In this document: positions 39,350-48,569 of the stretch, piece after piece | How the letters are laid out: the number at the start of each line of letters is the position of its first letter | Numbering within the stretch: the first letter of the stretch is position 1 | Source: Prevotella sp. | GTDB lineage: Bacteria > Bacteroidota > Bacteroidia > Bacteroidales > Bacteroidaceae | Reading direction: 5' to 3' | NCBI GenBank assembly: GCA_017412705.1 | Contig: JAFPWS010000074.1 | Coordinates: 1 to 64,000, forward strand | Length of the DNA stretch: 64,000 bases | Position numbers and translations under genes: made by a program | Notes under the pieces: model-generated | Told to the model about the DNA's origin: nothing | Seen by the model: the letters and a program-made list of their open reading frames with translations, nothing else | Database searches by the model: none

Positions 39350-42300
39350 TCAGAGCTTCTTGGGCGTGGTACACTCGTGCACCAGATAGACAATGCTCAT
39401 ATAGGGAATACCCGTATTTGACTCAAGGCCTATCTCGCAGGTTCGGCTATTGCTGTAGCCCACCTCGATGCCATACTTCTCTATCTGGGGACGCAACTTG
39501 CGCAATCCATACTGGTTCAGTTCAGGGAAGGTGAAGCCTCTGTCGCCGGCAAAACCGCAACAGCCCACGCCCTCAGGCAGATAGACATTGTTCGAGCACA
39601 TCTTTGCCAATGCGATGAGGTCCTTGTCAACACCCATCTCACGGGTAGAGCACGTCAGGTGCAGGGCTATGTGACGATCGATGGGATGGAAGTCGAGGCG
39701 ATCCACAAGGTACTTCATGATGAACTCAGCAGGCTCGTAGAGCTTCATCTTCGACATCACGCGACGCATACGGTGCAGACAAGGACTCTGGGCGCAGAGC
39801 ACAGGATACTTGCCCTCCTCTGATGCCTTCCACAGGGCCTGCTCCAATTCAGCACTCTTACGGTCGGCAATGTCAAGCATGCCCTTTGACTCCCAAATCT
39901 GACCACAGCACATTCGCTCCATGCCCTCAGGGAAGATGACCTCATAGCCTGCCTTCGTCATCAGCTGGATGACCTCATCCACCAAGTCGTGAATCTTGCC
40001 ACCATGCTTTGACTGACCCATGGTCTGGTTGATACAGCTGGGGAAATAGACCACCTTTAGCGGGTTATCTGCCTTTGCCTTCCGGCCATTAGCTTGGGAT
40101 AAAGACTTGTCGATGATGAATTGTGTGAGGTCGGACTTCTTGGGTTGGCGCTTCTTCTTTGGCATAGCAGTCGTCCACAAGGGCAATCCCATCTTGTTCA
40201 TGCCTCGGGCTATTCCCGTCATCATGGTTGGGCCAAGGGTGACATGTCCCAGATGTGCCACATCGAGTACGACGCGCAGGCCTGACTTGATGCCTGCCAT
40301 GTGGTTCGCAGCGAACTCGCCCACCTGATAGCCCAGCTTGTTGTTGTTCATGTCCATCTGGCGAATCAGGTGTGTCAGCTCGCCCGTATTGATCTTCATG
40401 GGGCACGAAGTTGAGCAAAGACCGTCAGTAGCACACGTCTGGTCGCCATAGTACTTGTACTGTTTCTTCAGCGTAGCCACACGCTCCGGGTTCTGACCGG
40501 TAGCTTCCAGTTCGCGAATCTCGCGCTGAACGGCGATACGCATTCTGGACGACAGCGTCAATCCACACGACATACAGTTGACCTCACAGAAGCCACACTC
40601 GATACACTTGTTGGCGCGCTTCACCTGGGCGATGGTTTCCTTGGCTGTCGACTTGGCTGAATCCATCAGATACTTACCTCCGTCAGGCACGCTGTCGAAG
40701 TCGAAGTCGAGCACAGGCAGGGGTTTCAGGCACTTGATGAAACATTCCGGGTCGTCATTGAAGATAACACCCTGGTTCAGCAATCCCTCAGGATCAAAGA
40801 TGGCCTTCAGCTCCTTCATCACCCCATAGGCCTTGTCACCCCATTCATACTTTACAAAAGGAGCCATGTTGCGGCCTGTGCCATGCTCAGCCTTCAGCGA
40901 ACCGTCGTACTCCTCGACGACAAGCTTAGCCACGTCGCGCATCATGTCGGCATAGCGCTTAACCTCGCTGTCGCTCTTGAAGCTCTGGTTCAGGATGAAG
41001 TGGTAGTTACCCTCGAAGGCGTGGCCATAGATGCAGGCGTCGTCATAGCCATGATCGGCAATGAGCTTCTGCAGTTTGACAGTAGCCTCTGGCAGGCTCT
41101 CGATGGGGAAAGCCACATCCTCAATCAAGCAGGAGGTACCTACAGGGCGTGTACCACCCACAGAGGGGAAGATGCCCGAACGGATGGCCCAATACTTGCC
41201 ATAGACCTTGGGGTCTTCCGTAAACTCTGCCGGGATATAGAGGCTAAACTGTCCGAGGCACTCCTGGATACGACTGATCTTCTCCAACAGTTGCTTATGG
41301 GTCACGGCCTTGGTCTCTGTAAGGATAGCAGTCAGGTTATGATAGTCGCCAGGTTGTACCCCGGCAATCTTGCCTGCATCCACATCTTTCTGATATTGCA
41401 GGTAGACAGGGTCGTCCACAGAGCTCAGCGACTTGTAATCCAGCATCTCAGCGCTCTTGACCACCAGGTTCTCTGCGCTCATCTTCAGGTCGTCCTCGCC
41501 AGCTTTCAGCTTCTTCATGGCCACCACAGCCTCACAACTCTCCTTCATCGAGAGGAAGTAGACCATAGCCGAGGCCTTAAAGGGATAGTCATGCAGCGTC
41601 CGCATGGTGACCTCCGAGAGGAAAGCCAGCGTACCTTCCGAGCCCACCATCGAGTGCGCCATGATGTCAAACGGATCGTCATAGGCCACCAATGGGCGCA
41701 GGTTCAGACCTGTCACGTTCTTGATGCTGTACTTCTTCTGGATGCGTTCCACCAGCTCCTTGTCAGCCCTCACGCGGTCGCGCAGGTCCTCTATTTTCTT
41801 AATGAAATCTTCATGCGTCCTGCGGAACTCCTCCTTACTCTTCTCATTGCCCGTATCGACTATTGTACCATCTGTCAGCACCAAACGGGCACTAACCATC
41901 ATACGGTCGCTGTTGGCATGGACACCACAGTTCATGCCCGAGGCGTTGTTACACACAATGCCTCCCACCATAGCGCTACCGATGCTGGCAGGATCGGGTG
42001 GGAAGACACGCCCGTAAGGCTTCAGAATCTCATTCACTCTGGCGCCAACAATACCTGGTTGCAGGCGAATGGTCTCCTGCCCCTCACCTACCTCATACTT
42101 TTCCCAGTGCTTGCCAGCCACAATGAGTACAGAGTTGCTCAGACTCTGGCCCGACAGTGAAGTGCCTGCAGCCCTGAAGGTATAAGGCAATTGATACTTT
42201 CGGCACATTTGAACAATGAGTGCCAATTCTTCTTCGTTATCACTACGGACAACAACTTCGGGAATTTCACGATAGAAACTTGCATCAGTGCCCCAGCCTA

Positions 42301-42379
42301 ATCTTCTCAGCTCGTCGGTGTAAATTCTGTCCGAAGGCACAAACTGCTTAATGTCATTAATAAAGGATATAGTATTCAT
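39350..42379 (-). CDS. FAD- and Fe-S-binding oxidase, D-lactate dehydrogenase (Dld-II/GlcD-GlpC) type
   Basis: A 1009-residue fused protein. The N-terminal half is an FAD-linked oxidase (PCMH FAD domain: TFRAAGTSLSGQS; VGGIVCNNASGMNCG) with its C-terminal substrate domain (YGHAFEGNYHF, AEHGTGRNMAPF). Then two 4Fe-4S clusters (CIECGFCEVNCMSCG; CATDGLCSTSCPM) and two cysteine-rich CCG domains (CCGQIWES, CCGFAGDRG). Such fusions oxidise D-lactate or another 2-hydroxyacid and pass electrons to the quinone pool or a partner. It diverges from lactate permease and lutABC, which supports D-lactate. Start at the ATG at 42379, 19 bases after the promoter box. Confidence 0.85.
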   Translation of the reverse strand: MNTISFINDIKQFVPSDRIYTDELRRLGWGTDASFYREIPEVVVRSDNEEELALIVQMCRKYQLPYTFRAAGTSLSGQSLSNSVLIVAGKHWEKYEVGEGQETIRLQPGIVGARVNEILKPYGRVFPPDPASIGSAMVGGIVCNNASGMNCGVHANSDRMMVSARLVLTDGTIVDTGNEKSKEEFRRTHEDFIKKIEDLRDRVRADKELVERIQKKYSIKNVTGLNLRPLVAYDDPFDIMAHSMVGSEGTLAFLSEVTMRTLHDYPFKASAMVYFLSMKESCEAVVAMKKLKAGEDDLKMSAENLVVKSAEMLDYKSLSSVDDPVYLQYQKDVDAGKIAGVQPGDYHNLTAILTETKAVTHKQLLEKISRIQECLGQFSLYIPAEFTEDPKVYGKYWAIRSGIFPSVGGTRPVGTSCLIEDVAFPIESLPEATVKLQKLIADHGYDDACIYGHAFEGNYHFILNQSFKSDSEVKRYADMMRDVAKLVVEEYDGSLKAEHGTGRNMAPFVKYEWGDKAYGVMKELKAIFDPEGLLNQGVIFNDDPECFIKCLKPLPVLDFDFDSVPDGGKYLMDSAKSTAKETIAQVKRANKCIECGFCEVNCMSCGLTLSSRMRIAVQREIRELEATGQNPERVATLKKQYKYYGDQTCATDGLCSTSCPMKINTGELTHLIRQMDMNNNKLGYQVGEFAANHMAGIKSGLRVVLDVAHLGHVTLGPTMMTGIARGMNKMGLPLWTTAMPKKKRQPKKSDLTQFIIDKSLSQANGRKAKADNPLKVVYFPSCINQTMGQSKHGGKIHDLVDEVIQLMTKAGYEVIFPEGMERMCCGQIWESKGMLDIADRKSAELEQALWKASEEGKYPVLCAQSPCLHRMRRVMSKMKLYEPAEFIMKYLVDRLDFHPIDRHIALHLTCSTREMGVDKDLIALAKMCSNNVYLPEGVGCCGFAGDRGFTFPELNQYGLRKLRPQIEKYGIEVGYSNSRTCEIGLESNTGIPYMSIVYLVHECTTPKKL

Positions 42380-42398
42380 AGACGTAAAGATTTTGAGG

Positions 42399-42406
42399 CA
42401 AAGATA
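42399..42406 (-). promoter_or_regulatory. -7 box of the FAD/Fe-S dehydrogenase gene
   Basis: Minus-strand TATCTTTG, 19 bases from the ATG; the -33 region is only GTTG-like. Confidence 0.55.
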
Positions 42407-42445
42407 CAAAAAAATATCAATTCAACTACTTTTTTTACGAAAAAC

Positions 42446-42476
42446 TTTGAAAATTCACTGATAATTCGTATATTTG
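42446..42476 (+). promoter_or_regulatory. Lactate permease / lutABC operon promoter
   Basis: TTTG (42446-42449), a 19-base spacer and TATATTTG (42469-42476), 45 bases before the permease ATG. Confidence 0.75.
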
Positions 42477-42521
42477 CACCAAATAAATAACATTATTTAC
42501 CTATTTAAAACTAAAAACCCT

Positions 42522-44126
42522 ATGTCAGCATTAGTATCTGTCATCCCCATCCTGTTGCTTATCGTTCTGATGATGGGCTTTAAAGTGTCTGGTTATAAGA
42601 GTGCTATCGTCACCCTTATCATAACTATCATCTTAGCCTTGTTCGCGGCTCCAGCCATGGGCATTGTGCCCGAAAAGTATGCCGAGGCCAGCATCTACGG
42701 CATTACGCTGTGGTCAGTCATTGAGGGATTCCTTAAGGCCTGCTTCCCGATTATCCTGATTATTATCTGCGCCATCTTCAGCTACAACATCCTTTGCGAG
42801 ACGAAAGAGATTGAGACCATCAAGACGCAGTTCATCCAGATGACCTCGGACAAGGGTCTCTTGGTTCTGTTGCTGACCTGGGGTCTCGGTGGTGTACTCG
42901 AAGGTATGGCAGGCTTCGGAACAGCTGTGGCCATTCCTGCAGCCATCCTCATCGGACTGGGTTTCAAACCCATGTTCTCAGCAGTCATCTGTCTGGTGGC
43001 CAATACGGTTGCCGTAGGCTTCGGTGCTGTAGGTCTGCCTGCCACTACACTTGCCAATCAGGTTGCAGCCAGTGGTGTGGCCACTCCCGAGGAGCTGTGC
43101 GAAGTGGCTACCTTTATTATATTACAGCTCTCGCTGATGTTCTACATCACACCGTTCCTCATTCTGATGATGACCGATCGAACTAAGCTTATCAAGAACA
43201 TCACCATCGCCCTGTTCGTTGGAACATTCTCCATCGTCGTACAGTTCTGCTGCGCACACTTCATTGGTCCTGAGACACCTGCCATTCTCGGTTCTGTAGC
43301 AGCCATCTGTGCCATGCTGATTTATAATAAGTTGTTCATTCGCAACGAGAGTCCTGCGGACGAGGTTAAGATTGAGAAGAAGCAGTTCGGCACAGCCAAG
43401 ACACTGAAGGCCTGGAGTGTGTATGGTCTGATTATTTTCTTCATCCTCATCTCGAGCAAGATTGTCCCCCCCATCAACGAGCTATTGAACAACACACTGG
43501 TGACGAAGTTCGAACTGCCAGTCATTGGCAATACCTTTAAGTTCGGCTGGCTGTCGAATGCCGGTCTGATGATTTTCCTTGGTGCTGTGATTGGCGGATT
43601 GATTCAGGGCATGAGCTTTGGCAATCTGATGAAACTGTTGGCCAAGACCACGCTGAATCTGCAGAAGACCGTTGTCACCATCTGTTGCTTAGTAGCTATG
43701 GCTATGCTGATGAACAATACCGGCATGACCAACGACATTGCCAAGGGGCTTGTGCTGCTTACAGGCTCAGCCTTCCCGTTCTTCGCTCCACTCATTGGCT
43801 CTATCGGAACCTTCGTAACGGGTTCGGCCACAAATGCCAATATCCTCTTCGGCAAGCTGCAGGCTACTGCTGCCAGTGACCTCGGCCTTATCAACCAGAG
43901 TACCTTCTTCGGTGTCAGCGGCAATGAGACTAACTGGCTTGCTGCAGCTAACTGTGCCGGTTCTGAGGGTGGTAAGCTGCTCTCGCCACAGTCCATCGCT
44001 ATCGCTACTGCAGCCTGCGACATGGAAGGCCAGGACGGTGACATTATGCGTAAGACCATGCCATTCGCTATCTTCTGGATTCTGATGAATGGTCTGATGG
44101 TATTCCTTGGCCTGCACGTCATATAA
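42522..44126 (+). CDS. lctP: L-lactate permease
   Basis: A 534-residue integral membrane protein with about 12-14 hydrophobic helices and the LctP family segments (GLGGVLEGMAGFGTAVAIPAA-type region near residue 125; FFGVSGNETNWLAAANCAGS-like region near 465; FVTGSATNANILFG). It imports lactate with protons. The start ATG at 42522 is preferred over an upstream in-frame TTG inside the promoter. lutA follows after 25 bases, and the divergent neighbour is a lactate-dehydrogenase-type flavoprotein, so uptake and oxidation are encoded together. Confidence 0.93.
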   Translation: MSALVSVIPILLLIVLMMGFKVSGYKSAIVTLIITIILALFAAPAMGIVPEKYAEASIYGITLWSVIEGFLKACFPIILIIICAIFSYNILCETKEIETIKTQFIQMTSDKGLLVLLLTWGLGGVLEGMAGFGTAVAIPAAILIGLGFKPMFSAVICLVANTVAVGFGAVGLPATTLANQVAASGVATPEELCEVATFIILQLSLMFYITPFLILMMTDRTKLIKNITIALFVGTFSIVVQFCCAHFIGPETPAILGSVAAICAMLIYNKLFIRNESPADEVKIEKKQFGTAKTLKAWSVYGLIIFFILISSKIVPPINELLNNTLVTKFELPVIGNTFKFGWLSNAGLMIFLGAVIGGLIQGMSFGNLMKLLAKTTLNLQKTVVTICCLVAMAMLMNNTGMTNDIAKGLVLLTGSAFPFFAPLIGSIGTFVTGSATNANILFGKLQATAASDLGLINQSTFFGVSGNETNWLAAANCAGSEGGKLLSPQSIAIATAACDMEGQDGDIMRKTMPFAIFWILMNGLMVFLGLHVI

Positions 44127-44151
44127 TACTGACTACTAAACAAATACTATT

Positions 44152-44883
44152 ATGAAGATAGGACTATTTATCCCCTGCTATGTGGATGTCGTCTATCCCG
44201 AGGTCGGCGTGGCAACGTACAAGCTGCTGAAGCACCTTGGCCTCGACGTCGTGTATCCTGAGAAGCAGACCTGTTGTGGTCAGCCTATGGCCAACGCAGG
44301 ATTTGAGAAACAAGCCATTCCCCTGGCTGAGAAGTTTGAAGAGAAGTTCGAGGGTTTCGACTATGTGGTAGCCCCCAGCGTCTCGTGTACTGCATTTATC
44401 AAGCTCAACTATTCGCGTCTGCTAAACCATGAGTGCGAGACGGCCAAGCGCTGTATGGATGTCGTTGAGTTCTTGCACGATGTGGTGAAGGTCGACAAAC
44501 GCTTAGGCACCTTCCCTCATAAGGTGTCGCTTCACAACTCGTGTCATGGTGTTCGCGAGCTGGGACTCAGCTCTCCTTCCGAGCATCACGAGAAGAAGTT
44601 CAACAAGATCAAGGATCTGTTGCAGCTGGTCGACGGCATCGATGTCGTAGAGCCCGAGCGTCCTGACGAGTGCTGTGGCTTTGGCGGCATGTTCTCTGTC
44701 GAGGAGACGGCAGTGTCGGCGCAGATGGGGCTCGATAAGGTGGAGCGCCACATGCAGACGGGTGCCGAGTATATCACCGGGCCTGACTGCTCGTGTCTGA
44801 TGCACATGGCTGGTGTGGCCAAGAAGCAGGGCAAGAACATTCAGTTCAAGCATGTGGTAGAGATTTTGGCCGCTGGCCTTTAA
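44152..44883 (+). CDS. lutA: Lactate utilization protein A (CCG-domain Fe-S protein)
   Basis: A 243-residue LutA/LldE/YkgE. It consists of two CCG cysteine-rich domains: CCGQPMANAG in the first half, and CHGVRELG plus ECCGFGGMF in the second, each supplying cluster ligands. LutABC together oxidise L-lactate to pyruvate. It is the second gene of the permease-lutABC operon and has intact motifs. Confidence 0.94.
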   Translation: MKIGLFIPCYVDVVYPEVGVATYKLLKHLGLDVVYPEKQTCCGQPMANAGFEKQAIPLAEKFEEKFEGFDYVVAPSVSCTAFIKLNYSRLLNHECETAKRCMDVVEFLHDVVKVDKRLGTFPHKVSLHNSCHGVRELGLSSPSEHHEKKFNKIKDLLQLVDGIDVVEPERPDECCGFGGMFSVEETAVSAQMGLDKVERHMQTGAEYITGPDCSCLMHMAGVAKKQGKNIQFKHVVEILAAGL

Positions 44884-44917
44884 AAATAAAAAGGTATAAT
44901 AATTAAAAGGTAAAGTT

Positions 44918-46282
44918 ATGAGTACACAACATAGCAATGCAGCCAAGAAGTTCTTGAAGAACCAGACGTATGCACACTGGCACGACGCCACGTTCTGGGC
45001 CGTGCGCTCCAAGCGCGACGTCCAGGCTTACGGTCTTGACGAGTGGGAGCAGTTGCGCGAGAAGGCCTCGGCCATCAAGCGCCATACCATCACCCATCTG
45101 GATGAATACCTCGACCAGTTTGCCACCAATGCCGAGAAGAACGGCGTAGAGGTGCACTGGGCCAAGGATGCCGAGGAATTCAACGAGATTGTCTATGGCA
45201 TCTTGAAGAACCACAACGTGAAGAAGATGGTGAAGTCGAAGTCGATGCTCACCGAGGAGTGCGAGATGAACCCCTACCTCGAAAGCAAAGGCATCGAGGT
45301 GGTGGAGACTGACCTGGGCGAGCGCATCATCCAGTTGAAGGGACAGAAGCCGTCGCACATCGTGATGCCAGCCATCCACCTGAACCACGACGATGTGGGC
45401 GAGCTGTTCGAAGAGAAGGGCATCTCCAACGAGAAGGGCAACCACGACCCCACATACCTTACTTACAGAGCACGTCTTTCGTTGCGCAACGAGTTCCTGA
45501 CCGCCGACGCCGGCATGACGGGTGGCAACTTCGGTATCGCCGAGACGGGCGACATCGTGGTGTGCACCAACGAGGGCAATGCCGACATGTCGACCTCATG
45601 TCCCAAGCTTCACATTGCCGCCATCGGACTGGAGAAAATCATCCCCAACTACGAGTGTCTGGCCGTCTTCCAGCGCATGCTGTGTCGTGCCGGCACAGGA
45701 CAGCCCACGACAACATATACCTCTCACTTCCGCAAGGCCCGTCCTACAGCCCACCACATGCACATCATCCTGGTGGACAACGGGCGCTCTGAGTGGATTG
45801 GCAACCCAGAGCATTGGGAGTCACTGAAGTGCATCCGCTGCGGCTCGTGCATGAACACCTGCCCCGTCTATCGCCGCTCGGGTGGCTACTCGTACAGCTA
45901 TTTCATCCCTGGCCCTATCGGCATCAACCTCGGCATGCTGCGCTCGCCACAGGAGCATAGCGGCAACGTGTCGGCCTGCACACTGTGTTTGTCGTGCCAG
46001 ACGGTATGTCCCGCCAAGGTCAATCTGGGCGACCAAATCTATCTGTGGCGCCAACAGCTCGACTCGCTGGGCACAGCCAATCCCGAGAAGAAGCTGATGT
46101 GTCGCGGCATGGGCATGCTCTACGGCTCGCCTGGTCTCTACAACTTTGCCACAGGTATGGCCCACTGGGCCAACCTCGTCCCCTCACCGCTATTGAACTG
46201 CGGACTCAACCCCTGGGCTGAAGGCCACGACATGTTCAAGTTCCCCAAGAAGCCGTTCCACGAAGTCATCAAGGAATTATAG
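44918..46282 (+). CDS. lutB: Lactate utilization protein B (LutB/LldF Fe-S protein)
   Basis: A 454-residue protein with an N-terminal LUD domain (about residues 60-290, including LTADAGMTGGNFGIAETG) and a C-terminal double 4Fe-4S ferredoxin region (CIRCGSCMNTCPVYR and CTLCLSCQTVCPAKV), then a short DUF3390-like tail. It carries electrons in the LutABC lactate-oxidising complex. It follows lutA by 34 bases and precedes lutC by 54 bases; the gap before lutC has the short AATATCG/ATCG repeats typical of local intergenic sequence. Confidence 0.94.
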   Translation: MSTQHSNAAKKFLKNQTYAHWHDATFWAVRSKRDVQAYGLDEWEQLREKASAIKRHTITHLDEYLDQFATNAEKNGVEVHWAKDAEEFNEIVYGILKNHNVKKMVKSKSMLTEECEMNPYLESKGIEVVETDLGERIIQLKGQKPSHIVMPAIHLNHDDVGELFEEKGISNEKGNHDPTYLTYRARLSLRNEFLTADAGMTGGNFGIAETGDIVVCTNEGNADMSTSCPKLHIAAIGLEKIIPNYECLAVFQRMLCRAGTGQPTTTYTSHFRKARPTAHHMHIILVDNGRSEWIGNPEHWESLKCIRCGSCMNTCPVYRRSGGYSYSYFIPGPIGINLGMLRSPQEHSGNVSACTLCLSCQTVCPAKVNLGDQIYLWRQQLDSLGTANPEKKLMCRGMGMLYGSPGLYNFATGMAHWANLVPSPLLNCGLNPWAEGHDMFKFPKKPFHEVIKEL

Positions 46283-46336
46283 CTGAGAAAAATCGAAATA
46301 TCGCAATATCAAAGAATCGTAACATCGAAAAAGATT

Positions 46337-46954
46337 ATGGCAAGCAAAGAAGATATACTGAAGAAATACAGGGCCAATATCCAACAGAAGTTCGATATGC
46401 CCGACCTAAGCGACATCAAAGCCATCACCTACCCTGACCCGCTGTTGCAGTTCATGAACATGGTGAAGAGCGTAGGCGGCAACGCCATCGAGGTAGACAA
46501 GGGTGCCGACGTCAACGAGCTTATCCGCGAGCTCTACCCCGACGCCAAGGAAATAGCCTCGAACCTGCCCGAGATTACCATTGCGACACGTAATCCTGAC
46601 GAGGTAGGTCGTGCCCGCGACCTCAACGGTACGGATGTGGGTGTCATTCGCGGCATGTTCGGCGTGGCAGAGAACGGCTGTGTCTGGATTCCCCAGCAGA
46701 TGAAGGAGAAAGCCGTGTGCTTCATCTCCGAGAACCTCATCATCCTGCTACCTAAGACGCAGATAGTCAACAATATGCACGAGGCTTACCGTCGTCTGTC
46801 TACCCGCGACCCAAAGAGTGGTCTTGATTTGTTCGACGAGTACGGCTACGGCACCTTCATCAGCGGTCCCTCCAAGACGGCTGACATTGCGCAGGTGCTG
46901 GTCATGGGAGCCCAGGCAGCCCGCAGTGCCACCATCCTGTTGCTGCCAGAGTAA
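46337..46954 (+). CDS. lutC: Lactate utilization protein C (LUD domain)
   Basis: A 205-residue LutC/LldG, a single LUD domain with the end pattern GTFISGPSKTADIAQVLVMGAQAARSATILLLP-like (partly quoted). It completes the LutABC set. The convergent acetyltransferase gene ends 54 bases away; no clear terminator hairpin is visible in that gap. Confidence 0.92.
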   Translation: MASKEDILKKYRANIQQKFDMPDLSDIKAITYPDPLLQFMNMVKSVGGNAIEVDKGADVNELIRELYPDAKEIASNLPEITIATRNPDEVGRARDLNGTDVGVIRGMFGVAENGCVWIPQQMKEKAVCFISENLIILLPKTQIVNNMHEAYRRLSTRDPKSGLDLFDEYGYGTFISGPSKTADIAQVLVMGAQAARSATILLLPE

Positions 46955-47008
46955 GGAAAAAGAGGCACCTAACGTACCTCCAGAACGAAAGCAACTTTTC
47001 CAAAGGAG

Positions 47009-47953
47009 TTAGAGAGTCCACTCGTAAGTGTCATAGCAGACAGCACGGCCTCCAAAGCCCTCTTTCTGGTAGATGAGCGACCCATGGAGGTCACTGCTAT
47101 GGGGCATATTCGAGGTTCCTAAGTCAATAAACTGCTTGTCAGCATAAGCTTCATGGATAAGATAGTCATAGATAGCGTCAACAGCATGTTGCCGTTTGCC
47201 TTCCTTGGACGCTGAAATATACTGCGAGTGTACCACTCCTCCATTAATATAAAGCACGCTACCTCCCAAGAGTCTGCCATCGCCACCCTCTGCTGTCCAT
47301 AGCAGGATATTCTCTGGGAAAGAGCTGTGCAACAGTTCTATCTCGCTGAGCGTATGCACTGGACGGACTTGGAATCTCTCCATCAAGTTGGCTGTTAGAA
47401 TGTCCCAAAAAGCTGCATAATCTTCGCTCTGTTTGACTACGATGCCGTTGGTTCGCGCCTTGTTAGCGGCATAACGTCTGTCGCGTTTCCACTTGACAGG
47501 ATGTGAGGGTATAATGGTAGATGAAACGTCACGCATGGTCAGCCGGGCACCACACCTGAGGAAGATGGCAAACAAATCCTCCTCCGACGGCAGGCGGTGA
47601 TAAATCCAGGGAACAGGCTTGTAGAGCACCCGACAGATACCCTCACAACGCAGCAGGGCGTTTAGCTCGTTGAACAAGGTGCAGACAGCAACCGTCGTGG
47701 CGCGTTCAGACATCACCAATCCACCATACGACAGTCCCTGATGCGAATAAAGCACATCGCCTACCCTATTGGCCGGAAGGATGGCATATAATCTACCTTT
47801 ATCATCGTACACCATCAAGGAATAGTCATCGAAGCGGTCGCTATGGTAGTCCATGTAGCCTCGGTCAAAGAGGAACGTTCCATTCTTCGACTGTGCCACA
47901 AACTGGTTCCACTCTTCAGCTTTGTCTGCCGTATATCGTCTGATGTCAAACAT
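47009..47953 (-). CDS. GNAT/FemAB-like acyltransferase
   Basis: A 314-residue acetyltransferase-like protein with two GNAT-like halves as in FemAB-type enzymes (ILPANRVGDVLYSHQGLSYGG in the first; LLWTAEGGDGRLLGGSVLYI and HAVDAIYDYLIHEAYADKQF in the second). It is the last gene of the leftward operon and its start shares a base with the stop of the sugar ketoisomerase-like gene (TAATG). Next to RfbB and an FdtA-like protein, it could acylate an amino-sugar of a surface polysaccharide; that is inference. Confidence 0.75.
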   Translation of the reverse strand: MFDIRRYTADKAEEWNQFVAQSKNGTFLFDRGYMDYHSDRFDDYSLMVYDDKGRLYAILPANRVGDVLYSHQGLSYGGLVMSERATTVAVCTLFNELNALLRCEGICRVLYKPVPWIYHRLPSEEDLFAIFLRCGARLTMRDVSSTIIPSHPVKWKRDRRYAANKARTNGIVVKQSEDYAAFWDILTANLMERFQVRPVHTLSEIELLHSSFPENILLWTAEGGDGRLLGGSVLYINGGVVHSQYISASKEGKRQHAVDAIYDYLIHEAYADKQFIDLGTSNMPHSSDLHGSLIYQKEGFGGRAVCYDTYEWTL

Positions 47954-48351
47954 TACTTCACAAACTGCAGAAACTCGTCGTATTCGTAGATGTATTCGTT
48001 CTCATCGAACAACTCCGACGCCAGCACCAGGCAGACAGCACCCGAGGAGAAGTCCTCCAGCGTGCGCCAGACACCAGTACCGATGTACAACCCCTGATAG
48101 GGATGGTTCAGGTGATATATTTTCTTGCCGCCATGTCCATCGTCAAGGGTCACATCAAATGAACCGCTGACGGCTATGACTATCTCCTCACAAGTACGAT
48201 GGGCATGGCCCCCACGACACTCACCTGAAGGAACATCGTAGGTCCAATAGACACGGGCTATATCGAATGGCACGTTCTTCATCCGCTCAGCCACTGTCAG
48301 GTTGCCACGCGGGTCGACATGTTTGGGTAAGTTAATGATCTTTCCTACCAT
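47953..48351 (-). CDS. FdtA/QdtA-like cupin (dTDP-6-deoxy-hexose 3,4-ketoisomerase family)
   Basis: A 132-residue cupin of the WxcM-like/FdtA family. Family features are PRGNLTVAE, VYWTYDVP, RGGHAHRTCEEI (the His-x-His pair) and an ending LASELFDENEYIYEYDEF. These enzymes isomerise dTDP-4-keto-6-deoxyglucose, the product of RfbB, encoded 1.4 kb upstream in the same operon. The aminotransferase usually needed next is not in the window. The 5' end overlaps the small membrane frame by seven bases. Confidence 0.85.
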   Translation of the reverse strand: MVGKIINLPKHVDPRGNLTVAERMKNVPFDIARVYWTYDVPSGECRGGHAHRTCEEIVIAVSGSFDVTLDDGHGGKKIYHLNHPYQGLYIGTGVWRTLEDFSSGAVCLVLASELFDENEYIYEYDEFLQFVK

Positions 48352-48536
48352 TTATATTGTGTTCGTTTTACTAATTGAGCTGAAATAGGAGACACAAAAT
48401 AACGCTTCGTCAAATATGATATGACATAGATGACAGCAAGTGTCAACAAGATAACGGGCAGAGACCGGCGCATGTCCTCACCTACTCCTAACGTTAACAG
48501 CACGCTATAGAGCACACGTATCATCACATAGTGCAA
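48345..48536 (-). CDS. 63-residue membrane protein or acyltransferase C-terminal remnant
   Basis: Two hydrophobic segments (about residues 5-20 and 27-42) and a basic end (KRTQYKW). The frame fits tightly between purT and the ketoisomerase-like gene. ATGs at codons 1, 5 and 22 are possible starts. The pattern RVLYSVLLTLGVG...ISYLTKRYFVSPI resembles the last helices of membrane acyltransferases, so this may be what is left of one; a free small protein is equally possible. Confidence 0.45.
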   Translation of the reverse strand: MHYVMIRVLYSVLLTLGVGEDMRRSLPVILLTLAVIYVISYLTKRYFVSPISAQLVKRTQYKW

Positions 48537-48569
48537 GGTTCTTAATCATATCACTTTTTTAGAGGGGGC

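Noticed and set aside
40883..42160. 425-codon plus-strand frame opposite the FAD/Fe-S dehydrogenase
   Set aside because: Antisense shadow; the minus-strand gene carries clear FAD and Fe-S motifs.
42474..42521. N-terminal extension of the lactate permease
   Set aside because: The in-frame TTG at 42474 overlaps the TATATTTG promoter box and the extension lacks conserved residues.
46283..46336. Regulatory site from AATATCG/ATCG repeats between lutB and lutC
   Set aside because: The repeats are short, irregular (no fixed period) and look like general A/T-rich intergenic filler.
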